From: Amycolatopsis mongoliensis
Lineage (GTDB): Bacteria > Actinomycetota > Actinomycetes > Mycobacteriales > Pseudonocardiaceae
NCBI RefSeq assembly: GCF_030285665.1
Contig: NZ_CP127295.1
Location: 9,176,001-9,240,000 of the forward strand
DNA length: 64,000 nucleotides
Reading direction: 5' to 3'
Both the position numbers and the translations under genes were made by a program. The number at the start of each line of letters is the position of its first letter. The first letter of the stretch is position 1. Below the pieces are notes generated by a model. The model worked only from the letters and a program-made list of their open reading frames with translations. It was not told the origin of the DNA and ran no database searches. Positions 9,637-18,380 of this stretch are shown piece by piece.

Positions 9637-9736
9637 CCCGATCTCCGTGGGTGGAGCCGGAAGCACTCCGAATCCCCCGCCTGACTCCATCCACGGTTCC
9701 GCACCCCGCGCCGCCCTGCACCACGGAGAAGACAGC

Positions 9737-9793
9737 ATGACGGCAGTAGCACCCAAGCCGATCGCCACGCGCCGGTATCTTGCCAGCCGCCTA
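9737..9793 (+). pseudogene. Start of a gene cut off by the IS110 remnant
   Basis: An ATG preceded by a good ribosome-binding site (CACGGAGAAGACAGC) begins a coding-like stretch, MTAVAPKPIATRRYLASRLP, 100 bp after pckG. At about 9791 the sequence becomes the reverse strand of an IS110-type transposase. The short peptide is too small to assign. It looks like the N-terminus of a gene that once followed pckG and was interrupted. Confidence 0.4.
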
Positions 9794-10395
9794 CCTCGAG
9801 TCGAAATAGACGCGGCCAGCGGTGGAATTACGGAGCCGGACGACGCCCATGGTGTGCAGCGTCCGGTTGATCCGGCGGTGGCCGGCGCGAGACAATCGAT
9901 GCCGTTGCTGTTCACCGGAGGATGCGTCCAAGGGTGCGGTGCCGTTCCAGGACGCGAATCGGTCCCGGTTGCCGAACCGGTGGATGTCGCCGACGTCGGC
10001 CGGCAGCCGCGCGGCGCCGGACGGGCCGATACCGTGCAGGTCCACTAGCGTGGAGCCGCGGGTGATCACCAGCTCACGAAGATCCTTGTCGGCGGCCTTG
10101 GACTTCATGTCGACCGTCTCGAGTTCGGTGATCAACTCCACGATCAGACGTCGGCGGGTCTTGCCCACGATGTCCCGCGGTTTGACCGTCGCCACGAGCG
10201 CACGGGCCTGCGTCGCGGACAGGAACTTCTTCGCACCGCCGGGAAACAGCTCCAGCAGCAGCCGGTGAAGGCGGTTGACGGTTTGAGTCCTGGCGCGGCC
10301 GAGCCAGGCTCGGTGCGAGCAACGCGGCCAAGGCGACGGAGTGTGCGCCAACGGGATCGGTCTCGCGGCCGTTGCCGTGGCGAACATGGCTCACC
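9791..10395 (-). mobile_element. IS110-family transposase remnant
   Basis: On the minus strand the translation matches the middle and C-terminal part of IS110/IS116 transposases: ARTQTVNRLHRLLLELFPGG, the conserved LHGIGPSGAARLPADVGDI and NRDRFASWNGTAPLDASSG, then RRINRTLHTMGVVRL. An upstream piece, DPVGAHSVALAALLAP, lies in another frame, so there is a frameshift near 10310. The N-terminal DEDD region is missing and the C-terminus stops early after GRVYFDSR. This is a dead fragment, with no recognisable ends or flanking duplication. Confidence 0.8.
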
Positions 10396-10424
10396 GCGGA
10401 TACGGCGGCGCCTCGGGGCCAGGC

Positions 10425-10736
10425 TCAGCAGGTGCCGTTCTGCACCGGGTAGTGGATGACGACCGCGCCACCGGTGGCGTAGTTGGCGACATCGGCAGCC
10501 ACCTGCCGGCCCTGCGGAGACGCCCTCGCCGCGGTCATTGCCGCGGCATCAGCGAACTCGGCCTCGAAAACCGCGAAGTACGGCGTCTGTCCCTGCGTCG
10601 CTGCCACCTCGAAGCTGTAGCGCCACGCGAGCAGGCCGGGCATGCGCGTGACCAGCGGGAGGTGGTTGCTCACGTAGTAGTCGCGGAAGTGGTCGGGATC
10701 GGCGGGCTCGGGATACAAGACCACCAGCTTGTGCAT
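10425..10736 (-). CDS. EthD-family protein
   Basis: A 103-residue protein of the EthD/dimeric alpha-beta barrel family. It contains MHKLVVLYPEPADPDHFRDY with the typical xYPxPxDPxxFxxYY start, followed by HLPLVTRMPGLLAWRYSF and FAVFEAEFADAAAM. Members are found with oxidative degradation genes; the exact role is generally unknown. The ATG at 10736 was chosen because GGAGG lies at the right distance upstream and the family motif begins there; an upstream extension has no similarity. It stands alone between the IS110 remnant and nagA. Confidence 0.85.
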   Translation of the reverse strand: MHKLVVLYPEPADPDHFRDYYVSNHLPLVTRMPGLLAWRYSFEVAATQGQTPYFAVFEAEFADAAAMTAARASPQGRQVAADVANYATGGAVVIHYPVQNGTC

Positions 10737-10953
10737 GACAACCTCCGTTCGGCGTCGAGCGACCACAACACCCCGGAGTGCGCGATCAACGCGAGGTGGA
10801 CGGTAGACCAGACTCCACGCCGAGATCAAATGCATTGCGGATGAGCCGATCATCGGACCGAGAGCTGATCTACAACGCCGCCCCGAAGTTCGCCACCGAC
10901 CTGCAACTCAAGTGATTCGCGAACCCCTCAGGCTCCGCGAAGATCCGCCTCGC

Positions 10954-12117
10954 TCACGCGCCGAGGACCCACCGGCCCGCCTGCACGACGCCCGCCAAGG
11001 CGAGCCCCGCAGAGCGGGAGTCGTCGAGCACGATGAGGTCCGCCGGACCGCCCGTTCGGAGTTCGCCCGTGCCCGGCCGGATGCCGGGGACGTGGCGCGC
11101 CGGGTTCGCCGTCGCCAGGGCCAGTGCGCCGGCCAAGCCGAAGGACGTCCGTTCGGACACCGTGCGCACTCCGTCCAGCAACGTCGCCGCCGCGCCTGCC
11201 AGCAGGTCACTGCCCACTTCGGACAGACGCTGGTCCTCGCCCAGCTCGACGACGGAGCCCACCGCGGTCCGGTAGCGGCCCGGCGGTCGTCCGCCTATCT
11301 CGGTCGAGTCGGAGACCAGGAACGCGCCGTCGATCCCCTTCGCCCGCAGCATGACCTCGAGAGTGTCGTACGGCAGGTGGTGGCCGTCGGCGATCAGGCC
11401 GGCGCTGAGCCGGTCGTCCGCCAGCTGCCGCCACAGGACGTTGGGGTGGCGAGGCACCGTCGTCGGGATGCCGTTGCCCAGGTGCGTGGACAGGGAAGCG
11501 CCCGCGTCGACCGCCGCCGTGATCTCGTCCGGGGTGGCGTGGGTGTGTCCGATCGCGACGGTCACGCCCAGCCCGCGCAGCCGCCGCACCTGCTCCGGTG
11601 CCGCCTCGCCGTGGGGCGAGACCGTCACGATGCCGACCGGCCCGGCCCGCAGCCAACGGTCGACCTCGCCGGCGTCCATCGGCCGCACCGCCGATGGATC
11701 GTGCACCCCGCGCGCGCCCGGCCGGTCGGAGATGAAGGGGCCTTCGACGTGCGCGGCGGGCACGGCGCTCGCCACCACCGGGTCCGCGGCGCGCGCCCGC
11801 GCCACGCACCGCAGCGCTTCGAGGATTCGTTCCTCAGGCGCGGTCACGATCGTCGGCAACCAGGTCGTGACCCCGTGGGCGGCCAGCAGGTGGGACAGCT
11901 CGGCCACCGTGTCCGCGGTGACCGACGCGGCGTTCACGTCGAGGCCGCCGTAGCCGTTCACTTGCAGGTCCACCAGGCCGGGCGCCACCACGGGCAGCCC
12001 GTCCGGCGCCGGGTCGAGGCGGCGGACTTCACTGATCACGTCGCCCTGCCAGGTGATCCGGACCGCCACCTCCCCGGCCGGCGCCGGGATCCGGCCCTCC
12101 ACTTCGGACGGTTTCAC
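10954..12117 (-). CDS. nagA: N-acetylglucosamine-6-phosphate deacetylase
   Basis: Removes acetate from GlcNAc-6-phosphate to give glucosamine-6-phosphate, in the cytosol. The 387 residues match the family. Visible features are APGLVDLQVNGYGG near residue 45, the metal-ligand glutamate in HVEGPFIS near residue 124, IGHTHA, THLGNG and the substrate loop ADGHHL, and a catalytic aspartate in LVSDSTEIGG. The usual THLFNAM motif is altered to THLGNGI, a departure that may affect specificity. The start is a GTG overlapping the stop of the upstream SIS gene (GTGA). It is the last gene of a nagB-SIS-nagA operon reading away from the 13.6-kb promoter. Confidence 0.9.
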   Translation of the reverse strand: MKPSEVEGRIPAPAGEVAVRITWQGDVISEVRRLDPAPDGLPVVAPGLVDLQVNGYGGLDVNAASVTADTVAELSHLLAAHGVTTWLPTIVTAPEERILEALRCVARARAADPVVASAVPAAHVEGPFISDRPGARGVHDPSAVRPMDAGEVDRWLRAGPVGIVTVSPHGEAAPEQVRRLRGLGVTVAIGHTHATPDEITAAVDAGASLSTHLGNGIPTTVPRHPNVLWRQLADDRLSAGLIADGHHLPYDTLEVMLRAKGIDGAFLVSDSTEIGGRPPGRYRTAVGSVVELGEDQRLSEVGSDLLAGAAATLLDGVRTVSERTSFGLAGALALATANPARHVPGIRPGTGELRTGGPADLIVLDDSRSAGLALAGVVQAGRWVLGA

Positions 12118-12869
12118 AGCTGCGGCACCCGCTCCCGTACTCGTTCGGCCGCCCGTGCGTTGTGCGCGTCGCCGCCGGCGGTGTAGCTCGAGTGCCAGAC
12201 CCAGGCCTCGTCCCCGCCCGCGACCAGCTGTTCGACCGCCGATGCCAGGATCGCGTGCAGGACGAACGAGTTCAAGACCGTCGAGAGGCCGCCCACCCGG
12301 ACGCCCGGCCCGGCCTCGAGGACGACGTCGCCCGCGGGGACGTGCGTGTCGACGTGGACGTCGGCGTGCGCGGGCAGGCTGCCGCTGCGCGCCCGGTGCC
12401 CGGCCGGCACCGCTGCCTCCGCCGCACGCGAGGACAGCGCGATGACGCGAGCGCCGCGGGCCCGGGCCGCCCGGGCGGCGCCGACCGCGGCCGCGTTGAC
12501 CCCGAAGGCGTTGACGACCACGAACAGGGCGCCCTGCCCCACACCCGATCCGGCCACGACCGCCTCACCGTGGTCGGCTTCCCGCTCGGCGGCCGTGGAG
12601 CCCAGGGCGCCGGCGAACAGCGCCGTGGCGGGATCGGCCACGGGTGCGACGGCGATCGGGCACCCGGCACGGTAGAAGACGTCCTGCACTGCCAGCGCGG
12701 AATGGCCACCCGGTCCGTAGACGTGGACCAGCCCGTCCTGCCGCACTTGGTCGGCGACGAGCGTCGCGGCCACCCGCACGTGATCCGCCTCGTCCCGGAC
12801 GATCGCGTCGATCGCGCTCTCGAGTCGCTCGCCGTAGCGCGCCAGGAGGCCTTCGGGGGCCGCGTTCAC
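12114..12869 (-). CDS. SIS-domain sugar-phosphate binding protein
   Basis: A 251-residue protein of the sugar isomerase (SIS) superfamily, cytosolic. The N-terminal helix (LLARYGERLESAIDAIVRDE) is followed by the sugar-phosphate binding core, VHVYGPGGHSALAVQD near residue 43. A second Rossmann-like half follows with LFVVVNAFGVN and VIALSS. The family often accompanies amino sugar genes and may be an isomerase, etherase-like or phosphosugar-binding enzyme; the exact reaction cannot be read. The GTG at 12869 is chosen because it overlaps the nagB stop by GTGA, and residues upstream in this frame are nagB shadow. Confidence 0.82.
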   Translation of the reverse strand: MNAAPEGLLARYGERLESAIDAIVRDEADHVRVAATLVADQVRQDGLVHVYGPGGHSALAVQDVFYRAGCPIAVAPVADPATALFAGALGSTAAEREADHGEAVVAGSGVGQGALFVVVNAFGVNAAAVGAARAARARGARVIALSSRAAEAAVPAGHRARSGSLPAHADVHVDTHVPAGDVVLEAGPGVRVGGLSTVLNSFVLHAILASAVEQLVAGGDEAWVWHSSYTAGGDAHNARAAERVRERVPQL

Positions 12870-13615
12870 CGCGGATCGGCTTCGGCGTCGAGGTAGAGGG
12901 TGACGTTCGGATGCGTGCGCAGGGCCGTGCCGGGATGCATCGGGCCGATCGGCTCCCGGAGCGTCTGTGCGACGGCGGTCCGCTTCGCCCGCCCGGGCAC
13001 CGACGCGATCACCGTGGCGGCGTTGAGCAGCCGCGGAATCGTCACCGTCACGGCAGTCGCCGGGACGTCGTCGAACGTCGCGAAGTGCCCCTCCTCCACC
13101 TGCTGGCGGCGGCTGGTCGCGTCGAGCGCCACGACCCGGACCCCGCACGGGTCCGCGAAGTCGGCCGGCGGATCGTTGAAGGCCAGGTGGCCGTTCACCC
13201 CCAGACCGAGCAGAACCAGGTCGAAGGGCTCGCGGCCGAGCAGTTCCCCGTACCGCGCGGCCTCGGCTTCCGCATCACCGGCCGGGTCGATCCGGTGCAA
13301 CCGGGCGCCGGGCAGGTGCCCGACGAAGGTGGTCGTGAGCCAGGTCGCGAACCCTTGCGGGGCGTCCGGTGCCAGCCCGACGTACTCGTCCATGTGGAAC
13401 AGTTCGACACGGGCCCAGTCGATGCCCGCTTCGGCGGCCAGCGCGGCGAGGGTCGCGCTCTGGCTGGGCGCGGCGGCGAGCATGACCCGCGCCGTGCCGC
13501 CGCCGCGCAACGCTTCCCGCAACACTCGTCCCGCGTGGCTCCCGGCACGCGCCCCCAGCTCGTCGCGGGTCGGCTCGCTGACGATCATCATCGAGTCCTG
13601 GGCCTTGGTCGGCAT
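12866..13615 (-). CDS. nagB: Glucosamine-6-phosphate deaminase
   Basis: Converts glucosamine-6-phosphate to fructose-6-phosphate and ammonia, feeding glycolysis. It is 249 residues, typical length. Visible active-site elements are LFHMDEYVGL near residue 64 (general-base aspartate) and LLGLGVNGHLAFNDPP near residue 131, with the catalytic histidine of GxxGHxAFN. The C-terminal region (EPIGPMHPGTALRTHPN) is also family-like. The ATG at 13615 has a purine-rich upstream stretch (GGGGAAGGGGG). It is the first gene of the nagB-SIS-nagA operon, facing a LacI-type operator at 13685 across the divergent promoter. Confidence 0.92.
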   Translation of the reverse strand: MPTKAQDSMMIVSEPTRDELGARAGSHAGRVLREALRGGGTARVMLAAAPSQSATLAALAAEAGIDWARVELFHMDEYVGLAPDAPQGFATWLTTTFVGHLPGARLHRIDPAGDAEAEAARYGELLGREPFDLVLLGLGVNGHLAFNDPPADFADPCGVRVVALDATSRRQQVEEGHFATFDDVPATAVTVTIPRLLNAATVIASVPGRAKRTAVAQTLREPIGPMHPGTALRTHPNVTLYLDAEADPR

Positions 13616-13673
13616 GGCCGCCCCCTTCCCCGCCGCTGTTCGCGTGCGGGCTCTTGTGCTAAACACTGTGCTC

Positions 13674-14531
13674 ATGCAGTTGTGCAAACGTTTGAAAACG
13701 TCCGCCGGATTCCGGGTGGCGATCGTCGGCGTCGACAGCTCACGCCCCGCCCGGCTGCTCGATTTCTTCGCCGCCGCGGGAAATCCGGCACTCGGCCGGG
13801 TGACGCACGTCGTCGGGCTCGACGGCACCGACCCGGAACCGCTGGCACGGCGGTACGGCGTCACCACGACGGTCCGGGACGTGCGCGACCTGCCGGGTTC
13901 GGTGGACGCGGCCCTGCTTTGCACCCGCGACGGCCGCGAGCACGCGGCCCAGGCCCTCCCGCTGCTGGCGGCCGGCATCCCGGTCTGGGTCGACAAGCCG
14001 CTCGCCACCCGGGAAGCCGACGCGCGGGCGATGACGCGGGAGGCCGTCGCACGCGGCCTGCTCCTCGCCTGCCGCTCCGGGTTCCGCGACGCCGATGCGG
14101 TCCGCGCCGCCGCGATGCAGGTGCGCGCCGCCGAAGGTCCGGCGTCGCTCGAGATCACCGGCCCCGCGGCACCGGACAGCCCTTACGGCGGCTTGGCGCA
14201 CTACGGGATCCACCACGTCGAGCTGGCCTGCGAAGTCCTGGAACAGGCCCGCGGCGGCCGGCCGCGGTCGGTCGCCGAGGTCACCGCCGACAGCGCCCGG
14301 CTCGTCGGCGACGACGTGACCCTGGACCTCCGTTTCCGCCCACCGGCGGAGTGCACCGGGTTCACACTCGCCGTGAACGGGGACGTCCGCCCGGTCACGG
14401 CGCCCGCGCGGTACCTCGAGGAGCAGGTCGAGGACTTCCTCACCGGGATCGGCGAGGGCCGCGGCACCCGGGACCCCGAAGCGCTCGTCGACCCCGTCCG
14501 GCTGCTCGAAGGGATTCTCACGACCGGATGA
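13674..14531 (+). CDS. Gfo/Idh/MocA-family oxidoreductase (first copy)
   Basis: NAD(P)-dependent sugar oxidoreductase family, 285 residues if the ATG at 13674 is used. The N-terminal Rossmann strand is VAIVGVDSSRPARLL. The typical EKP-type motif is present as VWVDKPLATREADA near residue 102, and the C-terminal half has YGIHHVELACEVLE, in the place of the family histidine region. It is shorter than usual (330-380). The ATG start puts operator 1 inside the gene; a GTG at 13716, right at the Rossmann strand, gives 271 residues and places the operator upstream, which seems more likely. Neither has a clear ribosome-binding site. Confidence 0.78.
   Translation: MQLCKRLKTSAGFRVAIVGVDSSRPARLLDFFAAAGNPALGRVTHVVGLDGTDPEPLARRYGVTTTVRDVRDLPGSVDAALLCTRDGREHAAQALPLLAAGIPVWVDKPLATREADARAMTREAVARGLLLACRSGFRDADAVRAAAMQVRAAEGPASLEITGPAAPDSPYGGLAHYGIHHVELACEVLEQARGGRPRSVAEVTADSARLVGDDVTLDLRFRPPAECTGFTLAVNGDVRPVTAPARYLEEQVEDFLTGIGEGRGTRDPEALVDPVRLLEGILTTG
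13685..13694. promoter_or_regulatory. LacI-type operator 1 (nagB / Gfo-Idh divergent promoter)
   Basis: Perfect palindrome CAAACGTTTG. With flanks it shares the 13-base TGCAAACGTTTGA with two other sites in this window (16119 and 21520). CG-centred palindromes of this kind are typical operators of LacI-family repressors, one of which is encoded at 20481. It lies 70 bp upstream of the nagB start and overlaps the annotated first codons of the divergent oxidoreductase gene. Confidence 0.8.
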
Positions 14532-14545
14532 GGGCGCGGGCCCGT

Positions 14546-16105
14546 TCACCCGAGCACCTCGACCGCCGCGCCGACGGCCGCGCCCGAGACGATCCCGAAG
14601 GCGTCGACCGCGGGCACGCTCACCGCCGGGCCTGCCACCCGCAGGCCGGTGGCGGGCACCGTGGAGTTGACCACGGCGACGACCGGGTGCCCGTGGGCCC
14701 GGGCCGCTTCGACCGAGGCCGCGAACTCCGCGGAGTCCCGGCCGCCGTCGACCGGGAGCGGGCACGTCACCGCCACCACCGTGGCTCCGGCATGCGCCCG
14801 CGCGGCTTCGCCGGGCGATGACAGCGCCTCGTACGCCACCTCTCCCCGCGCCACCTTGAGGCCGTCCGCGAGCGACCGCGCCAGCTCGCTGTCCCCCACG
14901 ACGACGACCGGCCCTCGCACCGGATCCGGCAGCCGCGCGCTCACGGTGCCCGCGAGGCCGGGATCCGCCCAGGACCGGCCCGCGTCGAGCTCTTCGCAGC
15001 GCGCGAGATCAATGCCGTGCGCCCGGTGCAGGCCGAGGCGGACCTTGGCGCGCAGCAGCCGCGCGACAGACCGGTCCAGCTCATCGCCGTCCAGCTCCCC
15101 GGCTGCCAGGGCCGCTTCCAGCGCGTCGAGGATCGACGGCACCTCACCGGCGGGGCACTTCACGTTGGCGACGTCGGCGCCGGCCGCCAGCGCGGCCACG
15201 GCGGACGCGGCCGTCGGCCACCCGGCGACGATGGCTCCCATCCGCAGGGAATCGGTGACGACGAGGCCGTCGTAGCCCAGCTCGGTGCGCAGCCACGTCC
15301 GGTTCACCACCGGCGACAGGCTCGCCGGGCCGGGCACGCCCAGTCCGGGCAGGGCCACGTGCGCCACCATGACCGACGCGACCCCGGCCTCGATCGCCGC
15401 GCGGAACGGCGGCAGGTGCCGGTGCTCGTGGTCTTCCGGCGTCCGGGCGAGCGGGGCCGCTTCGGCATGGGTGTCCTTGGCGCTGTCGCCGTGACCAGGG
15501 AAGTGCTTCGCGGTCGCGAGCAGCCCGCCGTCCTGGTACCCGCGAATCTGGGCGACACCGAGCACGGCCGTCCGGTCGGCCTCCAGCCCGAACGCGCGCA
15601 CGCCGAGGATCGGGTCGTCCGGGGTCGTCAGGACGTCGACGCAGGGGCTGAAGGTCCAGTGGAACCCGGCGAGCCGCGCCTCGCGGGCGGCTTCCTCGGC
15701 CATCCGCCGCGCCAGTCCGGCGTCGTCGCTGTGCCCGATCCCGCGTGGGTACGGGAAGTCCGTTCCGCCGCCACCGAGGGTGTAGCCGACGCCGGACTCC
15801 AAATTGGCCGAAACGAGCGCGGGCGGCAGGCCGAGCTCGTCGGCGATCCCGGCGACCTCGACGTGGTAGCGGGCGGCCGCGGACACGCTCATGCCCGTCA
15901 GTCCGTGCAGCACGCCGAGCCCGGCGGCCAGGGCGGCGCGGGTGTCCTCGTCGGGACGGCCGTCGTCCGCGACGCCCGGGAGAACGACGAGCCGCTGGGC
16001 GAGCTTCTGCCTCGGCGTCAGGCGTTCCAGCTGCCGGTCGATCCAGGCTTCCCCCTGGTCAGCGGGGGAAATGGCACTCGGCTCTTGACTCTCGCTCGAC
16101 TGCAT
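14546..16105 (-). CDS. GH3 beta-N-acetylhexosaminidase-like enzyme (NagZ type)
   Basis: Glycoside hydrolase family 3 enzyme of the NagZ branch, which releases N-acetylglucosamine from oligosaccharides or muropeptides. It has 519 residues and no signal peptide, so it is likely cytosolic. Motifs include LATAKHFPGHGDSAKDTHAE near residue 200 (the NagZ Lys-His and DSH-type general-acid loop) and LVVTDSLRMGAI near residue 280, with the nucleophile aspartate. A C-terminal domain of about 150 residues follows. It is transcribed divergently from the ABC transporter operon across operator 2. Convergent end with the upstream oxidoreductase, 14 bp apart. Confidence 0.88.
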   Translation of the reverse strand: MQSSESQEPSAISPADQGEAWIDRQLERLTPRQKLAQRLVVLPGVADDGRPDEDTRAALAAGLGVLHGLTGMSVSAAARYHVEVAGIADELGLPPALVSANLESGVGYTLGGGGTDFPYPRGIGHSDDAGLARRMAEEAAREARLAGFHWTFSPCVDVLTTPDDPILGVRAFGLEADRTAVLGVAQIRGYQDGGLLATAKHFPGHGDSAKDTHAEAAPLARTPEDHEHRHLPPFRAAIEAGVASVMVAHVALPGLGVPGPASLSPVVNRTWLRTELGYDGLVVTDSLRMGAIVAGWPTAASAVAALAAGADVANVKCPAGEVPSILDALEAALAAGELDGDELDRSVARLLRAKVRLGLHRAHGIDLARCEELDAGRSWADPGLAGTVSARLPDPVRGPVVVVGDSELARSLADGLKVARGEVAYEALSSPGEAARAHAGATVVAVTCPLPVDGGRDSAEFAASVEAARAHGHPVVAVVNSTVPATGLRVAGPAVSVPAVDAFGIVSGAAVGAAVEVLG

Positions 16106-16118
16106 ACGTACTTTCTAT

Positions 16119-16128
16119 CAAACGTTTG
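16119..16128. promoter_or_regulatory. LacI-type operator 2 (GH3 / ABC transporter divergent promoter)
   Basis: Second copy of the palindrome CAAACGTTTG; read on the minus strand it is TGCAAACGTTTGA as in copies 1 and 3. It lies in the 62-bp gap between the GH3 gene (14 bp from its start) and the solute-binding protein gene (40 bp from its start), positioned to repress both directions. Confidence 0.82.
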
Positions 16129-16167
16129 CATAGCCAGCAAACATCGATCACACATCGGAGGCGAGCC

Positions 16168-17457
16168 ATGGTTCGCAGGACGGCCTTCCTATCGCTCGCC
16201 GCGGCCGGCGCCCTCGCCGTCGCGGGATGCGGCCTCGGCGGCGCTCCGCAGACCGGCGCGGTCGACACGTCCGGTCAGGTCACCGGCGCCATCACGTTCC
16301 AGACGCTCCAGCTGTCCCCGACCTTCGACAAGTACCTGCACGGCGTGATCGCCGGCTTCGAGAAGAAGTACCCCGGGACCAAGGTCACCTGGAACGACAT
16401 CCCCAGCAACTCCGCCGCGCGCAAGACCAACGCGGACGCCGTCGCCAAGTCGCTGCCCGACGTCATGGACCTCGACACGCGCACCCTGGCGCCGTTGGCG
16501 CGCAAGGGACTCGTGGTCGACATGGCCACGAGTGCCGGCGACCTCAAGGCCGGTTTCGTGCCGTCCGCGTGGAAGTCGCTGACCTTCGGCTCGACGGTGG
16601 AGGCCGCGCTCCCCTGGTACCTCAACACGCCGGTGCTCCTGAAGAACTCCGCGCTGCTGGAGCAGGCCGGGCTCACGAGCGCGCCGGATCCGGCCAGCTA
16701 CACCGAACTCGTCGAAGCGTCCACAAAGGTCGCCCAGGCCACCGGGAAGGCCGGGTTCCAGCCCACCGAGATCGGCTTCCCGAACTACCTGCTGAGCCTC
16801 GGCGTACCGCTGGTGAACGACCAGGGCACCGAGGCCGTGGTGAACACGCCGGCCGCCGTGGCCTTCGTCGATTCCCTGGCCGAGCTGCAGAAGTCCGGCG
16901 GGATCCCCGCCGACTCCGTGGCCGCCCAGCAGCGCAGCGAGATCGAGACGTTCCAGGAAGGCGGGACGGCCTACCTCGAGACCGGCGGATCCCGCCTCAA
17001 GATCATCCAGCAGAACGCGCCGGCGGTGTACTCGAAGATCACCCTCGGCAAGCCGCTCGGCGTCACCGGGCCGGGCACCTGGCTGGTGCCGCACGGGATC
17101 GCCGTGCCCAAGACGTCGGCGAACCTGCCCACCGCCGTCGCCTTCGCGAAGTTCCTGACCTCGTCGGAAAACCAGCTCGCGCTGGCCAAGCAGTCGAGCG
17201 TGTTCCCGAGCACCACCGCCGCGCTCGACGACCCGTTCTTCACCGGCGACGGCACCGGCCTGGTGTCCAAGGCACGGACGATCTCGGCCGCCAGCCTCAA
17301 GAACGGCACCACCGTCGTCCTGCCGGCCGCGGTCGATTCGGAGTTCTCCACCGCACTGTGGTCGGCCGTGCAGCCCGCGATCATCGGCGAGGTGCCCGCG
17401 GCGCAAGCCCTCGCCGACGCCCAGACGAAGCTCACCACGATCCTCAAGGCGCGGTGA
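16168..17457 (+). CDS. Sugar ABC transporter substrate-binding lipoprotein
   Basis: Extracellular carbohydrate-binding protein of family 1 (SBP_bac_1), 429 residues. The N-terminus is a lipoprotein signal (MVRRTAFLSLAAAGALAVAGC, lipobox AVAGC with the cysteine at residue 21), so it is anchored on the outer face of the membrane. The mature part has the usual pattern of a periplasmic sugar binder (GVIAGFEKKYPGTKVTWNDI, PDVMDLDTRTLAPLA, SENQLALAKQSSVFPST). The ATG is preceded by CGGAGG. It is the first gene of the operator 2-controlled operon with two permeases. Confidence 0.95.
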   Translation: MVRRTAFLSLAAAGALAVAGCGLGGAPQTGAVDTSGQVTGAITFQTLQLSPTFDKYLHGVIAGFEKKYPGTKVTWNDIPSNSAARKTNADAVAKSLPDVMDLDTRTLAPLARKGLVVDMATSAGDLKAGFVPSAWKSLTFGSTVEAALPWYLNTPVLLKNSALLEQAGLTSAPDPASYTELVEASTKVAQATGKAGFQPTEIGFPNYLLSLGVPLVNDQGTEAVVNTPAAVAFVDSLAELQKSGGIPADSVAAQQRSEIETFQEGGTAYLETGGSRLKIIQQNAPAVYSKITLGKPLGVTGPGTWLVPHGIAVPKTSANLPTAVAFAKFLTSSENQLALAKQSSVFPSTTAALDDPFFTGDGTGLVSKARTISAASLKNGTTVVLPAAVDSEFSTALWSAVQPAIIGEVPAAQALADAQTKLTTILKAR

Positions 17458-18380
17458 CGGCGATGTTGCTGAGAGACCGCAGCCCCGCGAAAACGGCGGC
17501 CCGGCCCGCACTCCGGCGGCACCGGTGGTACGTGCCGCTGGTGTTCGTCGGACCGGTCCTGATCCTGCAGGGCACGTTCCTGTTCACCCCGCTGGTCAAC
17601 ACCTTCGTGCTCTCGTTCACCGACGCGAGCACCGTCGGCGGCGGGCAGTTCGTCGGGCTGGACAACTTCGCGACCCTCGCCGGGGACGCCGGTTTCTGGG
17701 CGGCCGTCGGCCGGACCTTCCTCTACATGCTCTGCACCGTGCCGGTGATCGTGACCCTCTCGACGTCGCTGGCGATCCTCGTCAACACGTCCCTGCGCGG
17801 GTCGGCGGTGATCCGGTCGCTGCTGTTCTCCCCCATGGTGATGCCGCTGGCCACCGTCGCCGTGATGTTCCAGTTCGTGCTGCGCTCGGACGGGCTGGTG
17901 AACCAGGTCCTCGGTGGACTGCACGTGATCAGCCGGCCGCTGCCGTTTCTGAGCAGTTCGAACCTGGCCCTGGTCAGTCTCATGCTCGTGACGGTCTGGA
18001 AGGGCTGTGCGCTCGCCACGCTCATCAGCCTCGCGGCGCTGCAGAACGTGTCCGGGGAGCTCGACGAGGCGGCCCGGATCGACGGGGCCGGCTGGCTGCG
18101 GCGGACCTGGAGCGTCACCCTGCCCCAGATCCGCGGGACGACCGTCCTGGTCGGGGTGCTCACCTCGATCAGCGTCCTGCGGATCTTCACCGAGCCCTAC
18201 GTGATGACCGGGGGCGGCCCGGGCGGCTCGACCGAGACGATCGTGCTCTACCTGTTCGAGCAGGGCGTTTCCCCCGGCACGCAGGCGGGGTACGCCTCGG
18301 CGATCAGCCTGGCGCTGTTCGTGTTCGTCCTGGCAGCCGCGGCCGTGACCTGGATCGTGACCCGCGGGAGGCGCGCGTGA
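17454..18380 (+). CDS. Sugar ABC transporter permease 1 (MalF type)
   Basis: Inner-membrane permease, 308 residues from the GTG at 17454, with six hydrophobic helices. The conserved EAA loop that docks the ATPase is ELDEAARIDGAGWLRRTWSV near residue 200. The start overlaps the upstream stop by GTGA; an ATG nine bases later is an equally possible start. It forms the transport channel with the next gene. No ATP-binding subunit is encoded nearby; actinobacterial sugar importers of this type often use a shared MsiK-like ATPase (established for Streptomyces, inferred here). Confidence 0.93.
   Translation: MTAMLLRDRSPAKTAARPALRRHRWYVPLVFVGPVLILQGTFLFTPLVNTFVLSFTDASTVGGGQFVGLDNFATLAGDAGFWAAVGRTFLYMLCTVPVIVTLSTSLAILVNTSLRGSAVIRSLLFSPMVMPLATVAVMFQFVLRSDGLVNQVLGGLHVISRPLPFLSSSNLALVSLMLVTVWKGCALATLISLAALQNVSGELDEAARIDGAGWLRRTWSVTLPQIRGTTVLVGVLTSISVLRIFTEPYVMTGGGPGGSTETIVLYLFEQGVSPGTQAGYASAISLALFVFVLAAAAVTWIVTRGRRA

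Noticed and set aside
7639..9915. Long minus-strand frame (758 codons) across pckG
   Set aside because: pckG is complete on the plus strand with all motifs; the reverse translation has no family features.
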